Shown one piece after another: positions 38,923-47,679 of a stretch of DNA of 49,796 nucleotides. Source of the DNA: a virus. How positions within the stretch are numbered: position 1 is the stretch's first letter; each line of letters begins with the position of its first letter. The stretch spans positions 1-49,796 of IMG/VR virus record IMGVR_UViG_3300023284_001200; one strand, written 5' to 3'. The notes beneath the pieces are model-generated. The model was not told the DNA's origin. It worked only from the letters and a program-made list of their open reading frames with translations, and searched no databases. The translations under genes were made by a program, and so were the position numbers.

Positions 38923-41267
38923 CAGTCGCACTCCGAGTAGTCACAAGAAGTGCATTTTGCACAGCCCTCTTGATGAATTAAAGTTCGTTTCTCACACTTA
39001 GGACATAGCTCACCAGTTACAAAACTATGTTCAACATAGTTCTTTATATCCTCTTCTTGTGGCAATGTTGTTATGTCACCTTCCTCAAGGTAACCGATAT
39101 CCAAAAGAAAAATATTTAAAGTTTGGCCAATTAGAGCTACAAGACTTGGTACGTGTTCTTTATTAATCCAATGAGCATCGCCTGATGGAGAATGAATCTT
39201 CTCCAATTCTTCAATCATAAATCGAATGTCACCACCCCGTCTAAAAACGGCTGATGTAATTCTGGTCAAAGCTTGCAAAAATTCAGAGTGTTTAACAGAC
39301 TGGCTATTGATAAACATTTCAAATGGAATTTTCTTGCCATCTTTTTCCATCCAATTAAATGTAATATAATATTTGTCATTACCCCATCGAACTTTATAAG
39401 TACGACCTTTCAATTGATCGGGTCGGGGCATCTTTGTAGGTCCAATTGGAGAGATAATATGTTTATTTTTCTTTTCAATTTCTTTGAGAACAGCACCCCG
39501 ACCCGATTCTGGATTAGGCCGATACGTTGTGCAACCTTTTAGTCCCATATCATAAGCATCTTTGTAAACATTCTTAAATTCTTCAAACGGTATATCTGCC
39601 GGACAATTAATTGTTTTTGATACGGATGCATCAATATGAATTTGACATGCCCCTTGTACAGCCAAATGATCTGCAACAGTCAAATCTTGCGCCGTTACCA
39701 TATAGTCTGGAAGTTTTTCAGGAGTGTGCAATACTGCTTTACTTGGATCTATGTGTGAAGGTAAAAACCTTTTCATATATTCTTGATAACCATAATCCCG
39801 AACAATAAATGGTTTGTCAATATCTTTCACATATCGTTCACATTCCCACATGAAAGTCGGCTCAAGACCTGAACTAACATTTCCATAATAAAGAGATGTC
39901 GTACCTGTAGGTGCAATGGTCAGCAACACCCCATTACGAATTCCATATTGTGCAATTCCTTCTGTTATTCCTGGGGGAAGACGTTCGATAAATTTTGATT
40001 CAAGGTATTTTGTTTTTTTAAATGCTGGAAAAGGACCACGTTCTTTAGCTAACTCAATAGACGCTGAATATGCTGCAATTTTAATATCCCCCATGACACG
40101 ATTGATAAAATCATAACAATCAGCATTATTTCCATACCGTATTTTCATAAATTGAAGAGCATTGGCAAGGCCGGTAATCCCAAGACCTGTTCGACGTTTT
40201 TGCATAGCTTCTTCTTTTTGAGCAGGAGTTGGATATTGTGATACGTCAAGCACATTATCCAAAAATCGAACAGCCATTTTTGTCGTATCAATTAATGAAT
40301 CATAATCGAATTCAGGATTGGTAAATGGTTCAACTACAAACTTGGCAAGATTTATTGCGCCAAGGTTACACGCCCCATTTGGCGGCAAAGGTTGTTCACC
40401 ACAGGGATTTGTACATTGAATTTCTTCACAGTATTTAAGATTGTTTAGATCATTTACACGGTTGATAAAAATGACACCGGGTTCAGCATAATTATACGTT
40501 GATCGAATTATTTTTTCCCAGAGATCACGGGCACGAACTGTTTTATAAACATAAACTTTTTCACCCCCTGGTGCATAAATTATATCTTCACTTTTAATAT
40601 TTCCTGCTGGTGGGGCTTTGTGCCACAATTTCCATTCTCTATCATCTTTAATTGCTTCCATGAAAAGATCAGAAGTTAAAATTGACACATTAAAATTGGT
40701 TAATCTTCCCGGTTCTTTTTTAGCGTCAATGAATTCTTCAATGTCAGGATGCCAACAACCCAATGTGCCCATGAGAGCACCCCGGCGTCCCCCGGCTGAT
40801 ATAATTGTGCTGCACATGGCGTTTTGTTGATCCATAAATACAAGTGGACCCGCACTTATAGAACCTGTTCGACCAACCAAGGCCCCTCTGGGTCGCAATG
40901 GGGAGAAATCGGTGCCATTACCCCCACCCATTTGTAATGTAAAGGATGCATCTTTTAGAACATCCATAATGCCAACGCCTTTTTCAGAGGCTAAACTGTC
41001 TTCCATTTCTGGGCTTACAAAACAATTAATGAGAGTTACACGCTTACTTGTACCAGCACCAGCTTGAATACGACCGGCAGGACACCACTGGCGATCAATC
41101 ATTCTAACATAGGCTTCATGCATGGCATCTTGATCTTTATCTTTAGCATAAACACTATTTACAACTCGTTTAAAACTGGCCTCTATATTTTTTTCATTTT
41201 TATACCGATACTTGTCTTGCCAAACATGTTGGGTAATTTCTTGTTCAGTAATCATTACGTCATTCAT
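38922..41267 (-). CDS. nrdJ: Class II (adenosylcobalamin-dependent) ribonucleotide reductase (781 aa)
   Basis: Reduces ribonucleotides to deoxyribonucleotides; needs vitamin B12 and works with or without oxygen. NPCGEQ (287-292) has the thiyl-radical Cys289 and Glu291. The redox pair is Cys82 (INCFVSP) and Cys300, eleven residues after Cys289 as in known class II enzymes. GRTGSISAGPLVFM and IAPTGTTSLYYGNVSSGLEP are conserved. The C-terminus has a Zn-ribbon-like CPKC...CTSCDYSEC tail that could shuttle electrons. AAGGAAA precedes the ATG. No small subunit gene is next to it, consistent with class II. Confidence 0.9.
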   Translation of the reverse strand: MNDVMITEQEITQHVWQDKYRYKNEKNIEASFKRVVNSVYAKDKDQDAMHEAYVRMIDRQWCPAGRIQAGAGTSKRVTLINCFVSPEMEDSLASEKGVGIMDVLKDASFTLQMGGGNGTDFSPLRPRGALVGRTGSISAGPLVFMDQQNAMCSTIISAGGRRGALMGTLGCWHPDIEEFIDAKKEPGRLTNFNVSILTSDLFMEAIKDDREWKLWHKAPPAGNIKSEDIIYAPGGEKVYVYKTVRARDLWEKIIRSTYNYAEPGVIFINRVNDLNNLKYCEEIQCTNPCGEQPLPPNGACNLGAINLAKFVVEPFTNPEFDYDSLIDTTKMAVRFLDNVLDVSQYPTPAQKEEAMQKRRTGLGITGLANALQFMKIRYGNNADCYDFINRVMGDIKIAAYSASIELAKERGPFPAFKKTKYLESKFIERLPPGITEGIAQYGIRNGVLLTIAPTGTTSLYYGNVSSGLEPTFMWECERYVKDIDKPFIVRDYGYQEYMKRFLPSHIDPSKAVLHTPEKLPDYMVTAQDLTVADHLAVQGACQIHIDASVSKTINCPADIPFEEFKNVYKDAYDMGLKGCTTYRPNPESGRGAVLKEIEKKNKHIISPIGPTKMPRPDQLKGRTYKVRWGNDKYYITFNWMEKDGKKIPFEMFINSQSVKHSEFLQALTRITSAVFRRGGDIRFMIEELEKIHSPSGDAHWINKEHVPSLVALIGQTLNIFLLDIGYLEEGDITTLPQEEDIKNYVEHSFVTGELCPKCEKRTLIHQEGCAKCTSCDYSECD

Positions 41268-41701
41268 TTTTTATTTCCTTTATTACTTTTGGGCTTTTTT
41301 AAATCAATAATCCATGCTTCGATATTATCATATCTTGTTGTATAACCTTCTGTGTAAACATTATTGTCTGGATCAATTACAGCATATCCAGTACTATAAA
41401 ATAATCTGTCGTCAATACCTAAGTCACAAGGTATTACAGGGACCATTATGCTATTAAAAGGAACTTTTGCCCATCCTATAATTGGTCCAAGTTTATAAAT
41501 AATATCAATTTGTGAATCATAAAAAGATATACTCCATCCGGGGTGTGCTGGTATTATAGTTGCGTTATCGTTTTGAAAATTTTCATATTGATTTGAATCC
41601 AATTTCACAGTTTCATCATTTGTTAAATGAAGTATAACGTCACCATTATTTATCATTTCCATTTTAATTACATGTTGATAATTTATTTCAAATTTGATCA
41701 T
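41264..41701 (-). CDS. Hypothetical protein (145 aa)
   Basis: Starts at the stop region of the RuvC-like gene and ends in an ATGA overlap with RNR. Beta-rich N-terminus (KFEINYQHVIKMEMINNGD), then GPIIGWAKVPFNSIMVPVIP, and a basic Lys-rich end (KKPKSNKGNKK). No recognised family, signal or membrane segment. Placed between the resolvase and RNR, so a DNA metabolism role is a guess. Confidence 0.55.
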   Translation of the reverse strand: MIKFEINYQHVIKMEMINNGDVILHLTNDETVKLDSNQYENFQNDNATIIPAHPGWSISFYDSQIDIIYKLGPIIGWAKVPFNSIMVPVIPCDLGIDDRLFYSTGYAVIDPDNNVYTEGYTTRYDNIEAWIIDLKKPKSNKGNKK

Positions 41702-42180
41702 TATTTTTCTCTCATCAATTGATCATAACCATATTTAGCAATAAGTGCTGCTTCAGCAAGCCCATCATTCTTTTTAAGAGCAAATATTTCTGAATGACCT
41801 GGAAACAGTTCATTAGCCCGTATCAAAGATGCATCTTTTGATGCATTTAATCCCATAGTTCGTTTCCATTTGGTCGGTGTCACCATTGTTACAGGTGTAT
41901 CAGTCATTGCGACCATGGCCCTAAGACCACCAGCGACATAACCAAATTTAAACATGCTGGATACACCTTGTCCTGGTCGTGCGCCAACCTGTTCAATAAA
42001 AGCGTGATCAATGCCCCACAGATGGTACGCTGTGAATTGTCGGGTCAATTCAGCCCAGTTAACCTCACGGCCACGACCAGAAGCTTTGAGAGTGGGTATT
42101 CCTATGACTTCAAGTGTTGACCCGTCGTAGAGAGCAATACCACCACTAAGGCCAGGATCAATTCCTAGTATGTTGTTCAT
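41701..42180 (-). CDS. RuvC-like Holliday junction resolvase / nuclease (159 aa)
   Basis: RNase H fold nuclease. ILGIDPGLSGGIALYDG gives the first acidic residue Asp8, FIEQV the Glu63 and KKNDGLAEAALIA the Asp139, in the order of RuvC-type resolvases. PTKWKR in the middle contacts DNA in relatives. It would cut recombination or replication junctions and trim DNA before packaging. The stop overlaps the next gene, and the start overlaps the upstream gene. Confidence 0.85.
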   Translation of the reverse strand: MNNILGIDPGLSGGIALYDGSTLEVIGIPTLKASGRGREVNWAELTRQFTAYHLWGIDHAFIEQVGARPGQGVSSMFKFGYVAGGLRAMVAMTDTPVTMVTPTKWKRTMGLNASKDASLIRANELFPGHSEIFALKKNDGLAEAALIAKYGYDQLMREK

Positions 42181-42478
42181 TGGTTTTTATTTTCATTTCT
42201 TGTTCTAAATCTCTTGCCATTTCAGAAAGCTTTTTTGAAATTACATTAATAGGTATACCTTTGATTTCTTCCCAAGATACTATTGTTGACTGTTCTACAA
42301 GTTCAACTTTACCATTGTCGTGATTATATACAGTACGCATTCTTACAAGGAATCCCTCTTTTCTTAATGCCACATCACTTTCATAATTTGACCTAGATTG
42401 TAGGTCTTCCATATTTCGAACAGTTTCTTGCAACATTTGTAAAAGCGGATAAGCGGTTTCGTATAGAGGTAAAGTCAT
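42158..42478 (-). CDS. Hypothetical protein (106 aa)
   Basis: Helical N-terminus (LPLYETAYPLLQMLQETVRN) and mixed central part (FLVRMRTVYNHDNGKVELVE). Its C-terminal 20 bases overlap the RuvC-like gene start. Its ATG overlaps the upstream stop. No recognised family. In the replication operon, possibly an accessory subunit. Confidence 0.55.
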   Translation of the reverse strand: MTLPLYETAYPLLQMLQETVRNMEDLQSRSNYESDVALRKEGFLVRMRTVYNHDNGKVELVEQSTIVSWEEIKGIPINVISKKLSEMARDLEQEMKIKTNEQHTRN

Positions 42479-42789
42479 TTTTTCAACCTATCTATTTCAG
42501 TAATTATTTGCATGTGAACTCGTTTTATTGTTTCAAGAAGAACATCAGGATCAATGACACCTATATCGTTTAACCATAATACTGTTGTTTGCAACATTAA
42601 TTTATTATTACCAAAACCATGTTGCATTCTACAAGAGATACCATGATCAGTTACTATCATGACGCTTTTTAGTAAATCATTATCCTTTGTTAAGTCTTGT
42701 TGATAATAATTGGCGTGTTTTAAAATACAAAATAAAGTATCGGACACATGTAATGTCTCTTCAATCAATTTAGTTACAACGTCAGGCAT
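42475..42789 (-). CDS. Hypothetical helical protein (104 aa)
   Basis: The sequence is mostly helical (KLIEETLHVSDTLFCILKHA, DVLLETIKRVHMQIITEIDR). The TAATG overlap couples it to the polymerase gene immediately upstream. It has one Cys pair at distance but no zinc motif. A polymerase accessory role is only suggested by coupling. Confidence 0.55.
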   Translation of the reverse strand: MPDVVTKLIEETLHVSDTLFCILKHANYYQQDLTKDNDLLKSVMIVTDHGISCRMQHGFGNNKLMLQTTVLWLNDIGVIDPDVLLETIKRVHMQIITEIDRLKK

Positions 42790-44801
42790 TACATTTTTCT
42801 ATATATGGTTACTTCAGCGCCTTCAACGGCAATAGGACATCCCTCTGCCCATCTAGGTATAATTGACATTAATCTTAAAAATTCTTTCAAACTTCCAAAA
42901 GCTTTATCGACTTCAGATATAACTTCATCATGAATTGTTAAAACAATATAGTAAAGAAGTTCTTCAACACGGATCATTGCGTTAGCCATAATATCTCTTG
43001 CAATTGCTTGAATAATATTTTCAACAAATTTTCCACCATATGAAGCAGTGCGACCCCATGCGCCACCTCTTTTATTATCTCTACCTTCATAGGTTAGTTT
43101 TGTTAGCATTGCTTTATTTTGTTCTGTGTACCAAGGAGCGGGGACATCTTCAATTTTCGGCTTGTAGTACCAAAGTAATCTTTTATTTGGAAGTTCACAT
43201 GCTAACCATGGTCCAGCAGCATCTTCATAATAGTGAAATCCTATTTTCTTATAAAACCAGGAACCTTTAGTATTTACTGCATGTATAGCTGCACCTTCAA
43301 TACGACCCCATAATTCTTCAACATGTGGATGTTCATCTCTATAAATAGAAACAATAAGATTTGCTTCTTCTAATGTAATATCAACACCATAATCTTGTTT
43401 GGCTTGCATTTGAAATTTCGGTCCCCCCATTTGATAACCACAGCCAAGTTCTGTAATTTTTCCTAGTTGTCTTTCATTTGGATGATCTTTTGAATTTATG
43501 GGCCGTTTATATATTTTTTCAGCCATTACACAATAAATGTCAGGCCCTTTGCCTTGGTCCGATAAATGAACTTTCTCAAGTAACTCTTTTTCATCGGCTA
43601 ACCATAATAAAACCCGCGCTTCGATAGCTTTAAAATCTGCTATATAAAACTTTTTACCTGGACCGGCAATAAACATACTTCTAAGAGATGAAGAAATAGC
43701 CTCCATTGGACTATCATAAACAAGTTCTAGAGCCTTCTTGTCTTTCAATTTAATAATATCAATTAAACTATCTACATCTTTTATTGTACCTCTAGGAAAA
43801 TTATGTGGTTGAATTAAACGACCTGCCCATCGACCTGTTGATGCGCCATGGTATTGTAACAGTCCTCGGATACGGCCATCATCACACATGCAGTCCAACA
43901 TTTTGTCTAATTTTTTAACAGAGGATCGTCCAACCTCTCGTCTAATTTCTAAAACACGTTTAACTTTTGGCGGTATATCCGGTAGGTTTATATAGTATTC
44001 AACCATTTCCTTATCTAAACTTGTTACCTCAATACCTTGTTCTTTTATCCATTCCTTCATTGCTGGGAGTTTGGTTGCTTCGGTAACATCACTGTCCGTT
44101 ATGATGTATAATTCTTCATTTAGTTCATTAGATATACTTTCAGCAATATCTTTGGCGGCTTCAACAGCTTCTACATCAATTTGAACACCACGATTATTGA
44201 TAATTTGATCTAAAACAAACAATTTGTATTCAAGTGGGGGTAAATTACCTATAGTTCTATCTAAAAGATCTTCGGCATCAGTGTCTGTAATGTTGTAATC
44301 ATATAATTCTTCAAGTAAATCCCAATCCTGAACTCGTGTACGTTTGTCTTTCTTTGTAGGTTTACGTGGTTTACACAATTTCTGAATAAGATATTTACCA
44401 CGTTTATCTTTTTGAATCTCAAGATCAAGAACACCACCGACTTTATCTAGTGCCAAAGGAAGTGCCCGATATGCACATGTGGCCATGGTATCCATCCATC
44501 TATTAGCAACGGGGATATCAAGGCCCATACGTTTTATAAGGACATTATGCCAGATAGCATATTCAAATATGGCACCATGAGCTTTAATGATGCCTCCATT
44601 TTTTACATGCTTTATAATTTTTTCAGGAAATGGACGGGGTGGTGCCCATAATTCAGTTTTGCCGTTAAACTTATAGGCAAAACTTAAGACTTCCGTAGAC
44701 GGATGTTCTGAGTATTTATAAGCACCAACTTCCGTAACGTCCAACTCAGAGTACGTTTCGAAGTCTCCGGTCATATATGGCAATTCAAACGGGGTGGGCA
44801 T
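42789..44801 (-). CDS. DNA polymerase I-like (family A) with 3'-5' exonuclease (670 aa)
   Basis: The N-terminal exonuclease has GDFETYSELDVTEVGAYKY (Asp-x-Glu motif I). Polymerase motif A is KFYIADFKAIEARVLLWLA, with Asp and Glu of the active site. Motif B is KITELGCGYQMGG. Motif C is LTIHDEVISEV with the His-Asp-Glu triad. No 5'-3' nuclease domain is present. ATG 44801 (AGGG eight bases away) is preferred to GTG 44810. It replicates phage DNA, probably with the nearby SNF2 helicase and SSB. Confidence 0.9.
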   Translation of the reverse strand: MPTPFELPYMTGDFETYSELDVTEVGAYKYSEHPSTEVLSFAYKFNGKTELWAPPRPFPEKIIKHVKNGGIIKAHGAIFEYAIWHNVLIKRMGLDIPVANRWMDTMATCAYRALPLALDKVGGVLDLEIQKDKRGKYLIQKLCKPRKPTKKDKRTRVQDWDLLEELYDYNITDTDAEDLLDRTIGNLPPLEYKLFVLDQIINNRGVQIDVEAVEAAKDIAESISNELNEELYIITDSDVTEATKLPAMKEWIKEQGIEVTSLDKEMVEYYINLPDIPPKVKRVLEIRREVGRSSVKKLDKMLDCMCDDGRIRGLLQYHGASTGRWAGRLIQPHNFPRGTIKDVDSLIDIIKLKDKKALELVYDSPMEAISSSLRSMFIAGPGKKFYIADFKAIEARVLLWLADEKELLEKVHLSDQGKGPDIYCVMAEKIYKRPINSKDHPNERQLGKITELGCGYQMGGPKFQMQAKQDYGVDITLEEANLIVSIYRDEHPHVEELWGRIEGAAIHAVNTKGSWFYKKIGFHYYEDAAGPWLACELPNKRLLWYYKPKIEDVPAPWYTEQNKAMLTKLTYEGRDNKRGGAWGRTASYGGKFVENIIQAIARDIMANAMIRVEELLYYIVLTIHDEVISEVDKAFGSLKEFLRLMSIIPRWAEGCPIAVEGAEVTIYRKM

Positions 44802-44823
44802 TGGGAACACCCTAGATAGATTA

Positions 44824-44862
44824 GGAGAAGGAAATTAGGGAATCAAACCAACTTCCTTCTCC
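44824..44862 (-). promoter_or_regulatory. Stem-loop between SSB and polymerase genes
   Basis: GGAGAAGGAA (44824-44833) pairs perfectly with TTCCTTCTCC (44853-44862), loop of 19. No long uridine tract follows on the leftward transcript. Might attenuate expression of polymerase relative to the SSB. Confidence 0.4.
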
Positions 44863-44889
44863 CTATAAAGCTAATCAATCCTGAAATCC

Positions 44890-45588
44890 CTAAAAAGGAA
44901 TTTCATCATCAAGCCCTTCAGTCGGATCATGACTAGCTTCACCTTGATACCCACTAAAATCCTCCAAATCCATGATGGATTTACGACCAAGACGTTCCCC
45001 CTCTTCAATGAAAACGATACTTTGAAGATAGAAGGTCGTATATTTTGTTCCGCTCACTTCAAGTGGAACTATATTAATTCCGGCACGACAATAGTTACCA
45101 CCAACAAAAAGCTGGGCGGCATGTTTTTCACCAGTATCAGTTCTTGGAATGTTTTTACGTTTATCATTTTCTAAGAATTGTAATTGCGGCGGTTGTTTCA
45201 CTTTAGTTTTGGTGTTTATAATTTTTTTACCAACATAATTTTCACCACCTTCTTTTTCTTTCTTATCCATTTGAGCAGCAATATAATCGCCGTCTATAAC
45301 GGACCAGTTTTTATTCAAGTGAAAATGTTCTTTGATAGTAATATCGGGCCATTCAAGCTTAATAATATCACGTATAATATCATTGATATTTTTAAACTTG
45401 AGATTTCCATCTTCTCCACGAACTTTGAATTGAGAAAGATCGTCAGGATCAAAAATCATTTGAGCTTTGTACTCAAAGTCACCTTTAGGTATACCATCCT
45501 CTTTGTACTGAACGGCTTCGATAAGATGTGGATATGATAATCTGAATTTTGGAACCAGAATTTCAATGAAGTTTTTCTTGGCAGCCAT
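44890..45588 (-). CDS. ssDNA-binding protein, Enc34/DUF2815-like (232 aa)
   Basis: ATG 45588 is chosen because AGGAG lies upstream. The core (FIEILVPKFRLSYPHLIEAV, GDFEYKAQMIFDPDD) and a long OB-fold-like beta pattern fit the DUF2815/phage Enc34 SSB family. The C-terminus ends in DDEIPF, an acidic tail like bacterial SSB, which recruits partner enzymes. Its place beside polymerase and nuclease genes is consistent. Confidence 0.8.
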   Translation of the reverse strand: MAAKKNFIEILVPKFRLSYPHLIEAVQYKEDGIPKGDFEYKAQMIFDPDDLSQFKVRGEDGNLKFKNINDIIRDIIKLEWPDITIKEHFHLNKNWSVIDGDYIAAQMDKKEKEGGENYVGKKIINTKTKVKQPPQLQFLENDKRKNIPRTDTGEKHAAQLFVGGNYCRAGINIVPLEVSGTKYTTFYLQSIVFIEEGERLGRKSIMDLEDFSGYQGEASHDPTEGLDDEIPF

Positions 45589-45611
45589 TATTTTATCTCC
45601 TGATATACTAT

Positions 45612-45637
45612 GGTTCACTAGGATTTACTAGGATTTA
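45612..45637 (-). repeat. Short tandem repeat in the leader of the SSB gene
   Basis: A TAAATCCTAG-like unit occurs twice in tandem on the leftward strand, with a partial third, just after the DUF2800 stop. Could be slippage or an operator; too short to say more. Confidence 0.35.
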
Positions 45638-46822
45638 CTATGACTTCCCATGCTGTTCATCTTCAAGCTCAAGCATGGACTTAATAGGTTTCCTTCTATC
45701 TGATAATGCAACTAATGTCAAACCCCTTTCTGGCCGATCAGCCAGATCTTTAACTAAAGCTTTACCACCAATTAGCTTTTCAATATTTGGCGGTGACTTT
45801 ATTTTACGATCCTGGTAAGCATTATCGCCATATTCTTCTATAAGAGTTTTTTCTGCGCCGTCTATCCAGATTCTATCCGATTTCATTTTTACGATTTTGC
45901 GTCCAGGTATATCCTCTCCGCTCATTGCACGACTGAAAGCAACCTCTTTGACTTTTTTAAACCAGTCTTCAATAAGTTTTTCTTTATTTAGCATGGACCC
46001 CATTTCTTCGGAGGTCATATCTTCTGGTTCTATTTCGAAACCAAGTTCTATCAATTGAGCTTTTCGGGCTGGACATAATTCTCGTGCAGGACAAAAACGA
46101 CACCACTCTCCCACAGTTAGTATAGCTTTTTCAGTTTTACTTTCTTCAATCTTTTCTAAATATTCGTCAAACCATTTTCCAACTTTGATCGAATTAGTTG
46201 AATGTAATCTAATCAATCCGTCTGAATGTGGGATACGTGGTTGAACAATATATAAATCAACTGGATATTTGTATTCTTTGGTGTTGAATTCTTTTTGATT
46301 TTCTAATGCTAATCCAGCATATGTGTGATTTTGAAAACTATCGGGTTCAACAGACACACCTCTGCCATATTTAAAATCAGTAACACAGATGAGTATATCA
46401 GGAACTATAATAGTAGCATCAGATGTACCATATAATTCATCATTTCTTTTTGTTTCAAAAGTGGTTTCAACGTGAAGAATAGGTTCAACCCCATATTCTT
46501 TTCGATATTCTTCTACTTTATTTAAAACAAAATCGACATAGAGTTGAACCCCATCAGCCATCTCTTTATCGACAACAAATTTATAGTTCTCAACCTGAAC
46601 ACCTGTACCAATATATTCCCAAGCATCCTGATTATTATCCAAGCAGAGAGAAGCAATATGATGTGCCGCTGTACCTTCAGCAGCAGGCTCACTTGTTAGG
46701 CGTAAATTCTCAGGGACTTTCTTAATTTCATTAGGTGAACCTGTGCAATTATATGTACGGTCGGAACCTGATGCACCATAAATACTGTGTTCAACATCTT
46801 CAACCTTAATTATTTCTTCCAT
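45638..46822 (-). CDS. DUF2800 PD-(D/E)XK nuclease, Cas4/RecB-like (394 aa)
   Basis: The nuclease core has GTSDATIIVPDILICVTDFK: Asp and the Asp-x-Lys of the PD-(D/E)XK fold. The C-terminal WCRFCPARELCPA has three Cys (C-x2-C-x5-C) that, with another Cys, could bind an iron-sulphur cluster as in AddB or Cas4. DUF2800 proteins are phage nucleases associated with recombination. AAGGA precedes the ATG. Suggests end processing or recombination-dependent replication. Confidence 0.8.
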   Translation of the reverse strand: MEEIIKVEDVEHSIYGASGSDRTYNCTGSPNEIKKVPENLRLTSEPAAEGTAAHHIASLCLDNNQDAWEYIGTGVQVENYKFVVDKEMADGVQLYVDFVLNKVEEYRKEYGVEPILHVETTFETKRNDELYGTSDATIIVPDILICVTDFKYGRGVSVEPDSFQNHTYAGLALENQKEFNTKEYKYPVDLYIVQPRIPHSDGLIRLHSTNSIKVGKWFDEYLEKIEESKTEKAILTVGEWCRFCPARELCPARKAQLIELGFEIEPEDMTSEEMGSMLNKEKLIEDWFKKVKEVAFSRAMSGEDIPGRKIVKMKSDRIWIDGAEKTLIEEYGDNAYQDRKIKSPPNIEKLIGGKALVKDLADRPERGLTLVALSDRRKPIKSMLELEDEQHGKS

Positions 46823-46923
46823 GTTGATTCCTTAAAGGCGATGCAGGGCTGACTTGTAACCAGCCAGTATCTTTCAGCTACGAATACGAAATGTAAACGC
46901 ATTTAGATAGCTGCACCGTAAAT
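46823..46923 (-). promoter_or_regulatory. Structured leader of the DUF2800 gene
   Basis: On the leftward transcript: CAGCUA (46908-46913) with UAGCUG (46875-46880) encloses AAATG/CATTT; GGCTG/CAGCC lies at 46847-46851/46861-46865; and GUGCAG (46911-46916) could pair with CUGCAU (46841-46846). The first and the last pairings share bases 46911-46913 and exclude each other, as in attenuators or switches. No ORF is present. Confidence 0.35.
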
Positions 46924-47616
46924 TTAACCGCTGATTAGTTCAACCTGATCTATAACTTCCTGTCTTGATTCAGGCTTAACATCCTTAGCTCTAGTAGCAT
47001 CGAAACCAGATAAAATTTCTTTCATTTGCTTGACACTAATTTTTCCGCCACTAACAACGCCAGTGAACCAGTCTTTAAAATCCTGAAGCGGCATAACACC
47101 ATCACTTTCCTCTTCAGATTTAACTTCTTCATCAACACCAGCTTCAGCTTCGGTGTGCTTTTCAAGCGTTTCTTCACCGGGGACTTCATCAGCAGACGTT
47201 TCATCTTCAGACTGACCTGGAACTTCATCCATATCCTTCTTGGATTCTTTACCAGTTATTTTATCTTTATTCTTTGCCCCTGGTGGACGACCCCGACCAC
47301 GTTTGGCTGGTTCAGTTTCCTTTTCGGGTTCAATCGTTTTTTCAGGCTCTGATGTTTTTTCCTCTTTAGCTTTAGGTGTCTTTCCTGTAACTTTTTCTGC
47401 CTTGACAGTGATAGTTTGTACATCAGATCGTTTAATAAGATTTTCAAATCCAACTTTAATTATATCACGAGTATCTGTTACAAGCTGTTGACCAGCTTCC
47501 GCATGATTTTCCCCATCCTCAATTTGAGCTTTCATGGACACTTCTACTTCCATAGGCTCAAAATCCCGAATCTGGATTTTACGCACCATTCTGATTCCGA
47601 CCTCAAAAACTTTCAT
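46924..47616 (-). CDS. AT-hook protein (230 aa)
   Basis: GGAGG eight bases before ATG 47616. Residues 1-75 are an ordered domain (IRMVRKIQIRDFEPMEVEVS). KRGRGRPPGAKNKDK at about 105-119 is an AT-hook that binds the minor groove of AT-rich DNA. Acidic, low-complexity stretches follow. The last 55 residues (LQDFKDWFTGVVSGGKISVKQ) resemble the short helical module seen in the 759 product. It probably binds DNA during replication or recombination. Preceded by a perfect sigma70 promoter. Confidence 0.65.
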   Translation of the reverse strand: MKVFEVGIRMVRKIQIRDFEPMEVEVSMKAQIEDGENHAEAGQQLVTDTRDIIKVGFENLIKRSDVQTITVKAEKVTGKTPKAKEEKTSEPEKTIEPEKETEPAKRGRGRPPGAKNKDKITGKESKKDMDEVPGQSEDETSADEVPGEETLEKHTEAEAGVDEEVKSEEESDGVMPLQDFKDWFTGVVSGGKISVKQMKEILSGFDATRAKDVKPESRQEVIDQVELISG

Positions 47617-47643
47617 CTTTTATTCCTCCGATTTATAGAATCA

Positions 47644-47672
47644 ATTATAGCAAATTTTTAATCCTGTGTCAA
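47644..47672 (-). promoter_or_regulatory. Perfect consensus sigma70 promoter
   Basis: On the leftward strand, TTGACA (47672-47667) and TATAAT (47649-47644) are separated by exactly 17 bases. Both hexamers are perfect. Transcription would start near 47637, 21 bases before ATG 47616. It likely drives the AT-hook gene and the downstream replication operon. Confidence 0.85.
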
Positions 47673-47679
47673 GGATTAA

